64,000 nt of DNA, from assembly GCA_934454405.1 (NCBI GenBank), contig CAKSFN010000007.1, positions 1 to 64,000 of the forward strand, read 5' to 3'. The stretch is from an uncultured Eubacteriales bacterium. Lineage in GTDB: Bacteria > Bacillota > Clostridia > Oscillospirales > UBA644. The position numbers and the translations under genes are program-made. Below the pieces are notes generated by a model. It was given only the letters and a program-made list of their open reading frames with translations. It made no database searches and was not told the origin of the DNA. Shown here piece by piece: positions 8,692-16,209 of this stretch (positions are counted from its first letter, which is position 1; every line of letters begins with the position of its first letter).

Positions 8692-9759
8692 ATGTACGAC
8701 AGAACAGAATATATCAGACCATTCAGAAAAGGAAATACGGTTCTCAACGAAACAGCTCTCGTTGTTGAATATCCAGGAATTACGGACGCCGCCGGAAATA
8801 TCGCGATAACGCTTCTGTACGATATCGAAAAGATAATCTCCGTGACGGATTTCGGCGGCAAAAAAGTTTATCGGCAGGGCAGGGATTGGCTTGTCCGCGA
8901 CGGAAAACTCATAATTCCGAAAGATTCTTCCATGCCTCGCGTTCCGTGGGACGTATATAATCCGCAGGAACCACCGAACGACGGCTTGAACGCGCATTTT
9001 TCCGAGGGCGGCTATATACTTTATACGGAAGGCACTCTCCTTGTTGACAGGCAGATTGCCGTCACATACGAACACGCGGTTAACGAGAATTTGTATAAAC
9101 CCGTTATTCTTCCGGGTAAACTTCCGCGGCTGTCTCGGCTTATGAAAGAAAAAAAACCGCTTGCCGTCGCATTTTGGGGAGACAGCATAACGGTCGGCTG
9201 TAACTGTTCGAAAATGCTCGGAACGGAGCCTTTTATGCCGTCGTGGGCTGAAATGGTCTGCGATACGCTTCGCGATGATTACGGCTGTTGCGTTACTTCC
9301 ATTAACAAGGCCGTCGGCGGAACCCGCGTTGAGTGGGGTCTTTCAGAGTTTGACAATGCGTGGAAGGGTACGGATAGCGTCGACTTTTTCGTTGTCGCGT
9401 TCGGAGGAAACAACGGTCCCGAAACCACGCCCGAAGAATTCGAAAAAACAGTTGAAGCAATTTGCGTTAAGGTTTGGGAAAAATATCCCGAATGTGAGAT
9501 TGCGGCCGTTTCCGTTTGTCAGGGCAATCATTATGCGCAGGATGTCAAATGTCATCACGAACGCCTTAAAAAGCTTTTTGAGCTTGCCGAAAAATACGGC
9601 TCACGGCTGACCGTTGTTCCGATAACAACCCTGCACGCGCAAACGCTTGAACGCAAAAAATACTGGGATATGACCGCGAACAATATCAATCATCCGAACG
9701 ATATGCTCATCCGTATGTACGCGCAGACTTTTTCCGAAGTGTTCGCCGCCGCGGAATAA
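8692..9759 (+). CDS. Two-domain SGNH hydrolase (carbohydrate-esterase-like)
   Basis: A 355-aa protein without a signal peptide. Residues ~1-150 form a beta-rich N-terminal part without named motifs; residues ~155-355 are an SGNH hydrolase with AFWGDSITVG (Ser165), GGNN in the third block and NNINHPND (His334). The layout recalls carbohydrate esterase families in which an N-terminal beta domain precedes the catalytic domain, but family membership is inferred. GGAGG precedes the ATG. It is the third SGNH-type enzyme in the first 10 kb. It has its own promoter. Confidence 0.75.
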   Translation: MYDRTEYIRPFRKGNTVLNETALVVEYPGITDAAGNIAITLLYDIEKIISVTDFGGKKVYRQGRDWLVRDGKLIIPKDSSMPRVPWDVYNPQEPPNDGLNAHFSEGGYILYTEGTLLVDRQIAVTYEHAVNENLYKPVILPGKLPRLSRLMKEKKPLAVAFWGDSITVGCNCSKMLGTEPFMPSWAEMVCDTLRDDYGCCVTSINKAVGGTRVEWGLSEFDNAWKGTDSVDFFVVAFGGNNGPETTPEEFEKTVEAICVKVWEKYPECEIAAVSVCQGNHYAQDVKCHHERLKKLFELAEKYGSRLTVVPITTLHAQTLERKKYWDMTANNINHPNDMLIRMYAQTFSEVFAAAE

Positions 9760-9814
9760 AAACGTTTTTTATCGGATATACTGTTCTCATAAAACTTTCG
9801 GGAGAACGGTTTTG

Positions 9815-10003
9815 ATGATAAAAGGCAGAAAAAAAAGCGTATACATTATTAAAAACACAGGCAGCAAGCTTTTTGAGGAGGCTATCTTCATAGTCAAAAA
9901 AGATGCGCCTCCCGTTTCCGAGTATTCGCTGAAACAGGAAGCGGAGAAGGTTATAGTCGAAAAAACGTCCTACTATATGAAAAAAGCGCTCCGAAAAAAA
10001 TGA
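9815..10003 (+). CDS. Small basic protein of unknown function
   Basis: A 62-aa protein rich in lysine with no signal peptide, cysteines or recognised motif; it ends MKKALRKK. The ATG at 9815 has GGGAG about 11 bases upstream, and that ribosome site lies in the 3' arm of a small hairpin (CTGTTCTC at 9781-9788 pairing with GAGAACGG). The frame is open from start to stop and codon use resembles the neighbours. I do not recognise the family. It is followed 27 bases later by the broken Dabb gene. Confidence 0.6.
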   Translation: MIKGRKKSVYIIKNTGSKLFEEAIFIVKKDAPPVSEYSLKQEAEKVIVEKTSYYMKKALRKK

Positions 10004-10030
10004 CGGGCGCTTTGACAGGGGAGGTATAAA

Positions 10031-10314
10031 ATGATAAAACATATTGTTATGTGGAAGTTTAAGGCAGGGAAAGAGGCGGAAATGATGCGATTTCTTTCGG
10101 CTCTTGAATCTCTTCGCGGACAGATAGACGTCATCCGTTCTATGAAACAGGTGTTAATTCTTTCGGAGAAGGCAACTGCGACGCCGTATTGATTGCGACC
10201 TTTGACTCCGTTGAAGATCTTGAAGTATATAAAAATGATCCCCGTCACATTGCGGCGTCGGCTCTCTGCAGGGATATAAGAGAATCGCGTTACGCCGTCG
10301 ATTTTGAAGTGTGA
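10031..10314 (+). pseudogene. Dabb-type (stress-responsive alpha/beta barrel) gene with a frameshift
   Basis: The first part reads MIKHIVMWKFKAGKEAEMM..., the usual start of a Dabb-domain protein, but stops at 10190-10192. From just after 10147 the +1-shifted frame continues with a sensible second half (GVNSFGEGNCDAVLIATF ... VYKNDPRHIAAS ... DFEV) to a stop at 10312-10314. Adding one A to the AAA at 10145-10147 would restore a 94-aa protein, exactly the normal family size. Either a one-base deletion inactivated the gene or the base is a sequencing/assembly error in a short A run. The AGGGGAGG ribosome site is intact. Dabb proteins are small dimeric ferredoxin-like folds of varied or unknown function. 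Confidence 0.8.
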
Positions 10315-10329
10315 ACGGATAAAAAGCTT

Positions 10330-10361
10330 ACGGGAACCGCCGTGGACGGTTCCCGTTTTGA
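10330..10361 (+). terminator. Intrinsic terminator between the Dabb gene and trkA
   Basis: 10-bp perfect stem ACGGGAACCG / CGGTTCCCGT (10330-10339, 10347-10356) with TTTT on the plus strand. Confidence 0.75.
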
Positions 10362-10371
10362 TATTATAAGG

Positions 10372-11727
10372 TCATTTTATTATTTCAGAGACGTCTTTAA
10401 GTCCTCGCTGCGTTGTGATAACAACAACTTCGTCGCCGAGCTCAATACTGTCGTTTCCTCCGGGGATTATCGTCGTGTTTTTTCTGATTATCGCGCCGAT
10501 GAGCAGTCCTTTTTTCAGAGAGAGGCTTTTCAGCGGCTTCTCCATAAACTCCGCGGGGGTTTTGACTTTGAAGGCAATCGCCTCAACTTTGCCGTCCGCA
10601 AGCTTGTAAAGCGTTTCAACGCTGCTTCCCCTGATGTTCTCTTTTGACCTGACGAACTGCAGAATCCTGTCTGCCGTCAGCATTTTCGGCATTATAATGC
10701 TGTCTATTCCGGAGTCCTTCAATATCCCCGAATAGCTCGGCTGGTCGGTTGCCGCAATTATTTTTGAACAGCCGAGAGCCTTCGCGTGCATTGCCATTAT
10801 GACGTTCTCCTCGTCGGTTTCCGTCAGCGATATGAAAGCGTCGGCGCTGCCGACATCTGCATTTTTGAGAACCTCTTTATCCGTCGGATCGGCGTTCACG
10901 ATTTTGATTTTATCGTATGCCGCGCGGAGTTTTTCCACCAACCGCGGGCTTTTTTCAATGACGGTTATGCCGATATCAAGGTCTTGAAGCGACTTTATTA
11001 GATAATGGGGTATTCTGCCTCCGCCGGCGACAGTTATCGCCTTAATGGGCTTTTTCTTTGCGCTCAGAAGCCCGAAAAATGCGATTATGCTTTGCGTATC
11101 CGCCGCAAGCGCGATTCGGTCTCCTGCCTGTAAACGGGTTTCGCCGGTCGGAATGAACGCTTCGTTCTCTCTTTCAACGAAGCATATCAAAACTCTGACG
11201 CTGTATTTTGCGTGGATCTCTGAAAGGGGCAGATCGACAAGAGGGCTTTCCGTCGGAATGGTGTACTCAACGAGATTGAGCCGTCCGTCGGAAAAACTTT
11301 CGACCTTTGCCGCGGAAGGAAATCTGACTATTCCCGAGATCTCCTCCGCCGCCGATTTATCGGGATTTATTGAAAAGGTGAGCCCGAATTCATTGTGCAT
11401 AAAAACTATCTGCGAAGAATATTCCGGGTTTCGAAGCCGTGCCACCGTATACTTTGCGCCGAGCCTTTTGCCTATCACACACGCTATAACATTCAGCTCG
11501 TCGTGCGGTGATGCCGCAATAAGGACATCGGCGTTTTCGATGCCCGCCTTGCGCAGCGTTTCAATGCAAGCGCCGTTGCCTTCTATAACCTTGTAGGGCA
11601 GGTCTTTTTCAAGCGACGACAGCACTTCGCTCCTGTTTTCGATGACCGTTACGTCGTTGCTGTCCTGTGCAAGGTTTTCGGCAATGGCGGAGCCCACCTT
11701 GCCGTGACCTATTATAAGAACTTTCAT
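10372..11727 (-). CDS. trkA: Trk/Ktr potassium-uptake regulatory protein TrkA
   Basis: Cytoplasmic NAD(H)-binding gating subunit of a Trk potassium channel. The 451-aa length is that of a full TrkA with two RCK units: an N-terminal Rossmann motif (IIGHGKVGSAIA), a TrkA-C part around 140-220, a second Rossmann motif (TVAGGGRIPHYL near 230) and a final TrkA-C ending EVVVITTQRG. The membrane subunit TrkH is not in the window. AGGAG precedes the ATG, and it has its own near-perfect promoter. Confidence 0.92.
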   Translation of the reverse strand: MKVLIIGHGKVGSAIAENLAQDSNDVTVIENRSEVLSSLEKDLPYKVIEGNGACIETLRKAGIENADVLIAASPHDELNVIACVIGKRLGAKYTVARLRNPEYSSQIVFMHNEFGLTFSINPDKSAAEEISGIVRFPSAAKVESFSDGRLNLVEYTIPTESPLVDLPLSEIHAKYSVRVLICFVERENEAFIPTGETRLQAGDRIALAADTQSIIAFFGLLSAKKKPIKAITVAGGGRIPHYLIKSLQDLDIGITVIEKSPRLVEKLRAAYDKIKIVNADPTDKEVLKNADVGSADAFISLTETDEENVIMAMHAKALGCSKIIAATDQPSYSGILKDSGIDSIIMPKMLTADRILQFVRSKENIRGSSVETLYKLADGKVEAIAFKVKTPAEFMEKPLKSLSLKKGLLIGAIIRKNTTIIPGGNDSIELGDEVVVITTQRGLKDVSEIIK

Positions 11728-11798
11728 TTATCGGTTTTCTCCTGTCGGAAGCCGCCGTAACGCAAAATTCGCATTTCCGCGGCTTTTTTGATGTTGCC

Positions 11799-11827
11799 AT
11801 TATACCACTTTTTATACGGAATGTCAA
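11799..11827 (-). promoter_or_regulatory. Promoter of trkA
   Basis: On the minus strand TTGACA (11822-11827), 17-bp spacer, TATAAT (11799-11804). Confidence 0.9.
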
Positions 11828-11863
11828 ACGTGACGGCAATATTTCGGAATGTCTTTTCATTTG

Positions 11864-11904
11864 AAAAAGAAGAAATGCGGGGCGACCGAAAAACGGCCGC
11901 CCCG
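11864..11904 (-). terminator. Intrinsic terminator after the small P-loop gene
   Basis: Minus-strand stem CGGGGCGGCCG / CGGTCGCCCCG (11878-11904) with a TTTTT loop, followed by a T-rich tail. Confidence 0.75.
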
Positions 11905-11921
11905 ATATGTGATTTTGTGTT

Positions 11922-12326
11922 TTACAGATACTTTTGAATCTTCGGAGTTACAAGCGAAAGATCCATGCTTACCGTGATGAAAAAATCGATTCCTTCCGCA
12001 ATCGCTTCAAGCTCGTCAAGGAATTTTTCAAGCTCCTCAACATTGTCGGAACGGCAGATTTTTGTTATTGAGTCAACAAATATCTCGGTTATATCATAGT
12101 TCGACGCTCTCAATCCTCCGATGAACCCGAAGAACATATCGTAGTCGTTGATACCGTATTCGTCAGTGCTTATAAGTCTTACTTTCGGGTCGATTTCATA
12201 TCTGAGTTTGTCATCTCTTTCAAGACAGATAACGCTTCCGTCCGCGGTCTTCGCAACGGAATTAACGGTGGAAATAAGTTCCTTTGTCTTGCCTGTTCCT
12301 TTGAGACCCATTACAAGTTTGATCAT
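11922..12326 (-). CDS. Small P-loop ATPase-like protein of unknown function
   Basis: A 134-aa protein opening with a Walker A motif, MGLKGTGKTKELI (residues ~6-18). The middle contains hydrophobic beta-strand segments ending in acidic residues (TEIFVDSI near 85), a possible Walker B. No membrane segment and no C-terminal domain is visible. It is a single short nucleotide-binding module, too small for the secretion ATPases it might be mistaken for. It is monocistronic, with its own promoter (12423-12451), AAGGAG ribosome site and terminator. Function not recognised. Confidence 0.65.
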   Translation of the reverse strand: MIKLVMGLKGTGKTKELISTVNSVAKTADGSVICLERDDKLRYEIDPKVRLISTDEYGINDYDMFFGFIGGLRASNYDITEIFVDSITKICRSDNVEELEKFLDELEAIAEGIDFFITVSMDLSLVTPKIQKYL

Positions 12327-12422
12327 GTGGATGCACTCCTTTTCGGATAATTATTGATGTTGCGCAGCCCCGTATTTATCGGTGGAAAACTTAGGGAATG
12401 CGATTGTTTTTTCTCTGCTGTA

Positions 12423-12451
12423 ATTATAACATAGCGACGCTTCTATTTCAA
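12423..12451 (-). promoter_or_regulatory. Promoter of the small P-loop gene
   Basis: Minus strand TTGAAA (12446-12451), 17-bp spacer, TATAAT (12423-12428). The leader to the ATG is about 90 bases. Confidence 0.85.
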
Positions 12452-12507
12452 TACGTCGGTGACAATTTCTTGAAGTTTGTTGAAACTGTATAACAGTTTC
12501 GCCGTAA

Positions 12508-13842
12508 TTATAGCAAGTTTTCCAACTCCGCTTTCTTATCCTCGTAACCGGGCTTGCCGAGCAGCGCAAACATATTGCTCTTATACATCTGAACTCCGGG
12601 CTGGTCAAACGGATTTACGCCGAGAACGTAAGCGGAAATTCCGCAGGCTTTTTCATAGAAATAAATGAGCTGACCCATGGTAAACTCGTTCATTTCGTCA
12701 AGCTCAAGCACGACGCTCGGAACGCCGCCCTGCGCGTGCGCGAGAACCGTTCCCTGAAACGCTTTTTCATTGACGAACTGCATATTTCTGTCGGCAACGA
12801 AGTTCAGACCGTCCGCGTTTGAAGCTTCAAACGGGATTATCTGGTCAAGCTTCGCGTTTTTGACCCAAATTACGGATTCGTACATATTGCGAAGTCCCTG
12901 CTGAACATACTGCCCGAGAGAGTGAAGGTCGGTTGAGAAGATCATCGAAGCGGGGAAAAGACCTTTTCCGTCCTTGCCTTCGCTTTCGCCGAAAAGCTGC
13001 TTTATCCATTCGCCGAAGCACCACATATACGGCTCGTAGGCAACCGTGATTTCAGTCGTTCTGTTTTTTCGGAGAAGAATATTTCTGACGGCCGCAAACT
13101 TGTAACAGTCGTTCTTTTCGAGGTCGGGATCCGCATAAGCCGCGTGCGCGTCCTGCGCTCCCTGCATAAGTTTGTCAATATCTATGCCCGCGCAAGCAAT
13201 GGGAAGAAGACCGACGGCGGTAAGTACGGAATATCTGCCGCCGACATCGTCGGGAACGACAAACGCTTCGTATCCTTCCGCGTCCGCAAGCTCTTTGAGA
13301 GTGCCTTTCGCCTTGTCCGTGGTCGCATAGATTCTGCCTCTTGCCCCCTCCTTGCCGTATTTCTTTTCAAGCATTTCTTTCAGAACGCGAAAAGCTATCG
13401 CGGGTTCGGTCGTCGTTCCCGATTTGGATATTACATTGACGCTGAAATCCCTGTTTTCGCAAAGAGAAAGAACCTCGCGGAAGTACGTTGAGGAGATGCT
13501 GTTGCCGAGAAAATATATCTCGGGCGTATTCTTTTTGAGATTGTTGTAAAGAGGGCTTTTTACCGCCTCGATGACGGCTCTTGCTCCGAGATACGAGCCT
13601 CCTATGCCGACTACGAGAAGGACATCCGAATCGGAAATGATTTTCTGCGCGCTTTTCTTTATACGCGCAAACTCTTCTTTGTCGTAATCGACAGGAAGAT
13701 CAACCCAGCCCGTAAAATCCGAGCCAAGCCCCGATTTGTTTGCGAGCATCTCGTGCGCGGCTCTGACCTGAGGCGCGATTGCGGCAAATTCGTTTTCGCC
13801 GACAAATCCTTTGAGATAGGAAGTGTTGAGTTTGATTGACAT
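12508..13842 (-). CDS. pgi: Glucose-6-phosphate isomerase
   Basis: Interconverts glucose 6-phosphate and fructose 6-phosphate in glycolysis and gluconeogenesis. The 444-aa length matches the short bacterial form. Sugar-phosphate-binding motifs are VVGIGGSYLGARAVIE, VISKSGTTTEPAIAF and QQGLRNMYES; the C-terminal block YFYEKACGISAYVLGVNPFDQPGV carries the conserved catalytic segment. AAGGAG precedes the ATG. It lies 26 bases after a small Cys-rich protein gene and is probably read from the same promoter. Confidence 0.97.
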   Translation of the reverse strand: MSIKLNTSYLKGFVGENEFAAIAPQVRAAHEMLANKSGLGSDFTGWVDLPVDYDKEEFARIKKSAQKIISDSDVLLVVGIGGSYLGARAVIEAVKSPLYNNLKKNTPEIYFLGNSISSTYFREVLSLCENRDFSVNVISKSGTTTEPAIAFRVLKEMLEKKYGKEGARGRIYATTDKAKGTLKELADAEGYEAFVVPDDVGGRYSVLTAVGLLPIACAGIDIDKLMQGAQDAHAAYADPDLEKNDCYKFAAVRNILLRKNRTTEITVAYEPYMWCFGEWIKQLFGESEGKDGKGLFPASMIFSTDLHSLGQYVQQGLRNMYESVIWVKNAKLDQIIPFEASNADGLNFVADRNMQFVNEKAFQGTVLAHAQGGVPSVVLELDEMNEFTMGQLIYFYEKACGISAYVLGVNPFDQPGVQMYKSNMFALLGKPGYEDKKAELENLL

Positions 13843-13867
13843 AATGAAAACTCCTTTTGAGATTAAA

Positions 13868-14080
13868 TTATTCTATCGAAAAATCCGAGGCGTCGAAATC
13901 GGTTGAAAACTCAACGCTTTTCGGAGTTCTTTTGAGCGGGTCGTAGACGAATTTTCTGCAGTCGTATTTTCTTTTTACAAAGCCGTATTTATTACATACA
14001 ACGCCCTCTCCGTCGCAGAGAAGCGTTCCGTTTTTGCAATATTCGCAGTTTTGCCCGATCCCTTTTCCGAAGACTTTCAT
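13868..14080 (-). CDS. Small Cys-rich (zinc-ribbon-like) protein
   Basis: A 70-aa protein starting MKVFGKGIGQNCEYCKNG. Four cysteines lie in two pairs near the N terminus (CEYC and, later, C...C of LCDGEGVVC), with another in YDCRKF, a pattern suggesting zinc binding. The ATG at 14080 has CGGAGA 8 bases upstream; a longer in-frame reading would overlap the promoter region. It precedes pgi in a two-gene unit. Function unknown. Confidence 0.65.
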   Translation of the reverse strand: MKVFGKGIGQNCEYCKNGTLLCDGEGVVCNKYGFVKRKYDCRKFVYDPLKRTPKSVEFSTDFDASDFSIE

Positions 14081-14135
14081 ATTTGATTCTCCGTTTCGAC
14101 CGCCGCGCCCGCGCGACGGATATTTTATCAATTAT

Positions 14136-14164
14136 ATTTTAACATATTCCGCTCCGTTTTTCAA
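14136..14164 (-). promoter_or_regulatory. Promoter of the Cys-rich protein gene and pgi
   Basis: Minus strand TTGAAA (14159-14164), 17-bp spacer, TAAAAT (14136-14141). Divergent from the miaB promoter about 80 bases away. Confidence 0.75.
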
Positions 14165-14247
14165 CACGCAATCCGAAAAAAATATTGAATTTATTTCAGA
14201 AATCACGCGCGTATGATAAAATTTTTAGGAAACATTTATGTAATATA

Positions 14248-14276
14248 TTTACAAAAAGTATTTTTTGTATTATAAT
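14248..14276 (+). promoter_or_regulatory. Promoter of the miaB-ylbF-mutS-mutL-miaA operon
   Basis: TTTACA (14248-14253), 17-bp spacer, TATAAT (14271-14276). Confidence 0.82.
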
Positions 14277-14317
14277 AAAAGATAAGTGAAACAAAAATAA
14301 CGCGCGGAGGGTACACT

Positions 14318-15751
14318 GTGTCGGACAAAAACAGGTTTCTTTCCGAAGAAGAAACGGAAAAGCAGAAAGAATACGCCGAAAAGGTCGGACATATTTCTGC
14401 GGAATTCGAACAGGCGCACGGAAGAAAACCGAGATTTTTTTCCGCCACATACGGTTGTCAGCAGAACGAGAACGACACGGAGCGTCTCGACGGTATGCTG
14501 CTCCGTATGGGATATGAATATACGGACGACAGGGAAACTGCCGATCTCATTCTTTTTAATACCTGCGCCGTTCGCGAACACGCCGAAAGCAAAGTTTTCG
14601 GCAACGTCGGCGCTCTTGTCAAAAACAAGAGGGAAAATCCCGATTTGAAAATATGTCTTTGCGGTTGTATGACAACTCAGCCGCATATTGCCGAACTGTT
14701 AAAGACAAAATATAAGCACGTTGATCTTGTGTTCGGAACTCATGCTCTTTATCGCTTTCCCCAAAATCTTTATCGTATTCTTTCGGGCGAAAAGCGCGTT
14801 TTCGACGTGACGTCGGAGGACGGACGCGTTGCGGAGGGGCTTCCCATCCGTCGCCGCGACAAGGTCAAGGCGTGGGTCTCGATCATGTCGGGGTGCAATA
14901 ACTTCTGCTCTTACTGCATCGTGCCGTATGTTCGAGGCCGCGAAAGAAGCCGTCGGCCCGAAAAGGTTCTTGAAGAAGTTCGCGGGCTTGTTGCGGAAGG
15001 GTATAAGGAAATAACCCTGCTCGGTCAGAATGTCAACTCGTACTGCAAAGACCTTGACATCGGTTATGATTTTTCCGACCTGCTTCGGGATATAAACGCG
15101 ACAGAAGGGGATTTTACCGTCAAATTTATGACGTCGCATCCGAAAGACGCGACCGAAAAGCTTATAGACACGATAGCGGAATGTGATAAACTCTGCAAGC
15201 ATATTCATCTTCCGGTGCAAAGCGGCAGCGACGCCGTTTTGAAAAAAATGAATCGTCGCTACACCGCGGAAAAATATCTTTCGCTGATAGAATATGCCAA
15301 AAAGAAAATTCCGAATGTGGCGATTACAAGCGATATTATTGTCGGTTTTCCGGGCGAAACGGAGGACAATTTCCTCTCTACGCTTGATTTGATACGCAAA
15401 GTGGAGTATAACGGGCTGTATACATTTATTTATTCCCCGCGAAGGGGAACGCCGGCGGCGGAGATGAAGGATCAGATACCTGCCGATGTTAAAAAAGAAC
15501 GTTTCAGCCGTCTTCTTGCCGCGCAGAACGAGATCAGCACGAAGAAGAATTCCGAATTCGTCGGAAAGACCTTTGAGGCCACGGTTGACGGCTTTGCCGA
15601 GAATTCGGAAACCGCCATGCTTGCGCGAACCTCGAACAACACCATAGTAAAGTTCGAGACGAACGGTAAAATTTTCAGAGAGGGCGACAGGGTGACGCTG
15701 AAAGGCGTGCGCTGCGCAAACTGGGCGGTATACGCCGAACTGACAGATTAG
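14318..15751 (+). CDS. miaB: tRNA-2-methylthio-N6-dimethylallyladenosine synthase
   Basis: Radical-SAM enzyme adding a methylthio group to i6A37 of tRNAs; it acts on the product of MiaA, encoded later in the same operon. The 477-aa protein has the N-terminal MTTase domain with three cluster cysteines (YGCQQNEND, NTCAVREHA, CGCMTT), the radical-SAM motif CNNFCSYC around residue 195, and a C-terminal TRAM domain. It starts at GTG (14318) with CGGAGGG upstream; no in-frame ATG is well placed. Confidence 0.95.
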   Translation: MSDKNRFLSEEETEKQKEYAEKVGHISAEFEQAHGRKPRFFSATYGCQQNENDTERLDGMLLRMGYEYTDDRETADLILFNTCAVREHAESKVFGNVGALVKNKRENPDLKICLCGCMTTQPHIAELLKTKYKHVDLVFGTHALYRFPQNLYRILSGEKRVFDVTSEDGRVAEGLPIRRRDKVKAWVSIMSGCNNFCSYCIVPYVRGRERSRRPEKVLEEVRGLVAEGYKEITLLGQNVNSYCKDLDIGYDFSDLLRDINATEGDFTVKFMTSHPKDATEKLIDTIAECDKLCKHIHLPVQSGSDAVLKKMNRRYTAEKYLSLIEYAKKKIPNVAITSDIIVGFPGETEDNFLSTLDLIRKVEYNGLYTFIYSPRRGTPAAEMKDQIPADVKKERFSRLLAAQNEISTKKNSEFVGKTFEATVDGFAENSETAMLARTSNNTIVKFETNGKIFREGDRVTLKGVRCANWAVYAELTD

Positions 15752-15789
15752 ATTTTAAAAATTTTCAAATAAAACGGAGAGTGTTTATT

Positions 15790-16182
15790 ATGGCAGACGT
15801 AAGAGAACTTGCAAGACAGCTCGGAGAAGCGGTTGTAACCGACGAGAAGTTCGTTGAGCTTCAGTCCGCGCAGGCGGAATACGATAACGACGCCGCGCTT
15901 CAGCAGCTTATTCAGGAGTTCAATCTTCAAAAAATGAACGTTATGCAGGAAATGCAGAAGGGCGAAGAAAAGAACGAAGAAAAACTCAAAGAACATCAGG
16001 ACAAAATGAGAGAAACTTATACAAAAATAATGGCAAACCCCGTAATGGAAAGGTATATGACCGCGAAAGAGGAAGCGGACGCGTTTGTAAATGAGATTTA
16101 CGGCATCCTTAATTTCGCGATAACGGGCGAAGAGCCGGGCGGCTGCTCGGGCTCCTGCGAAACCTGCGGCGGCTGTCATTAA
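15790..16182 (+). CDS. ylbF: YlbF/YmcA-family regulator with a cysteine-rich C-terminal tail
   Basis: A 130-aa mostly helical protein of the YlbF/YmcA family; in Bacillus the YlbF-YmcA-YaaT complex promotes competence, sporulation and biofilm formation and assists RNase Y. Residues 5-110 are one amphipathic helical stretch. The last 14 residues (GGCSGSCETCGGCH) hold four cysteines and a histidine, possibly a metal site. The ATG at 15790 is preceded by CGGAGAG. It sits between miaB and mutS, a frequent clostridial arrangement. Confidence 0.85.
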   Translation: MADVRELARQLGEAVVTDEKFVELQSAQAEYDNDAALQQLIQEFNLQKMNVMQEMQKGEEKNEEKLKEHQDKMRETYTKIMANPVMERYMTAKEEADAFVNEIYGILNFAITGEEPGGCSGSCETCGGCH

Positions 16183-16209
16183 GCGAGCCGATTTAAGGAG
16201 AGAAAAGAG

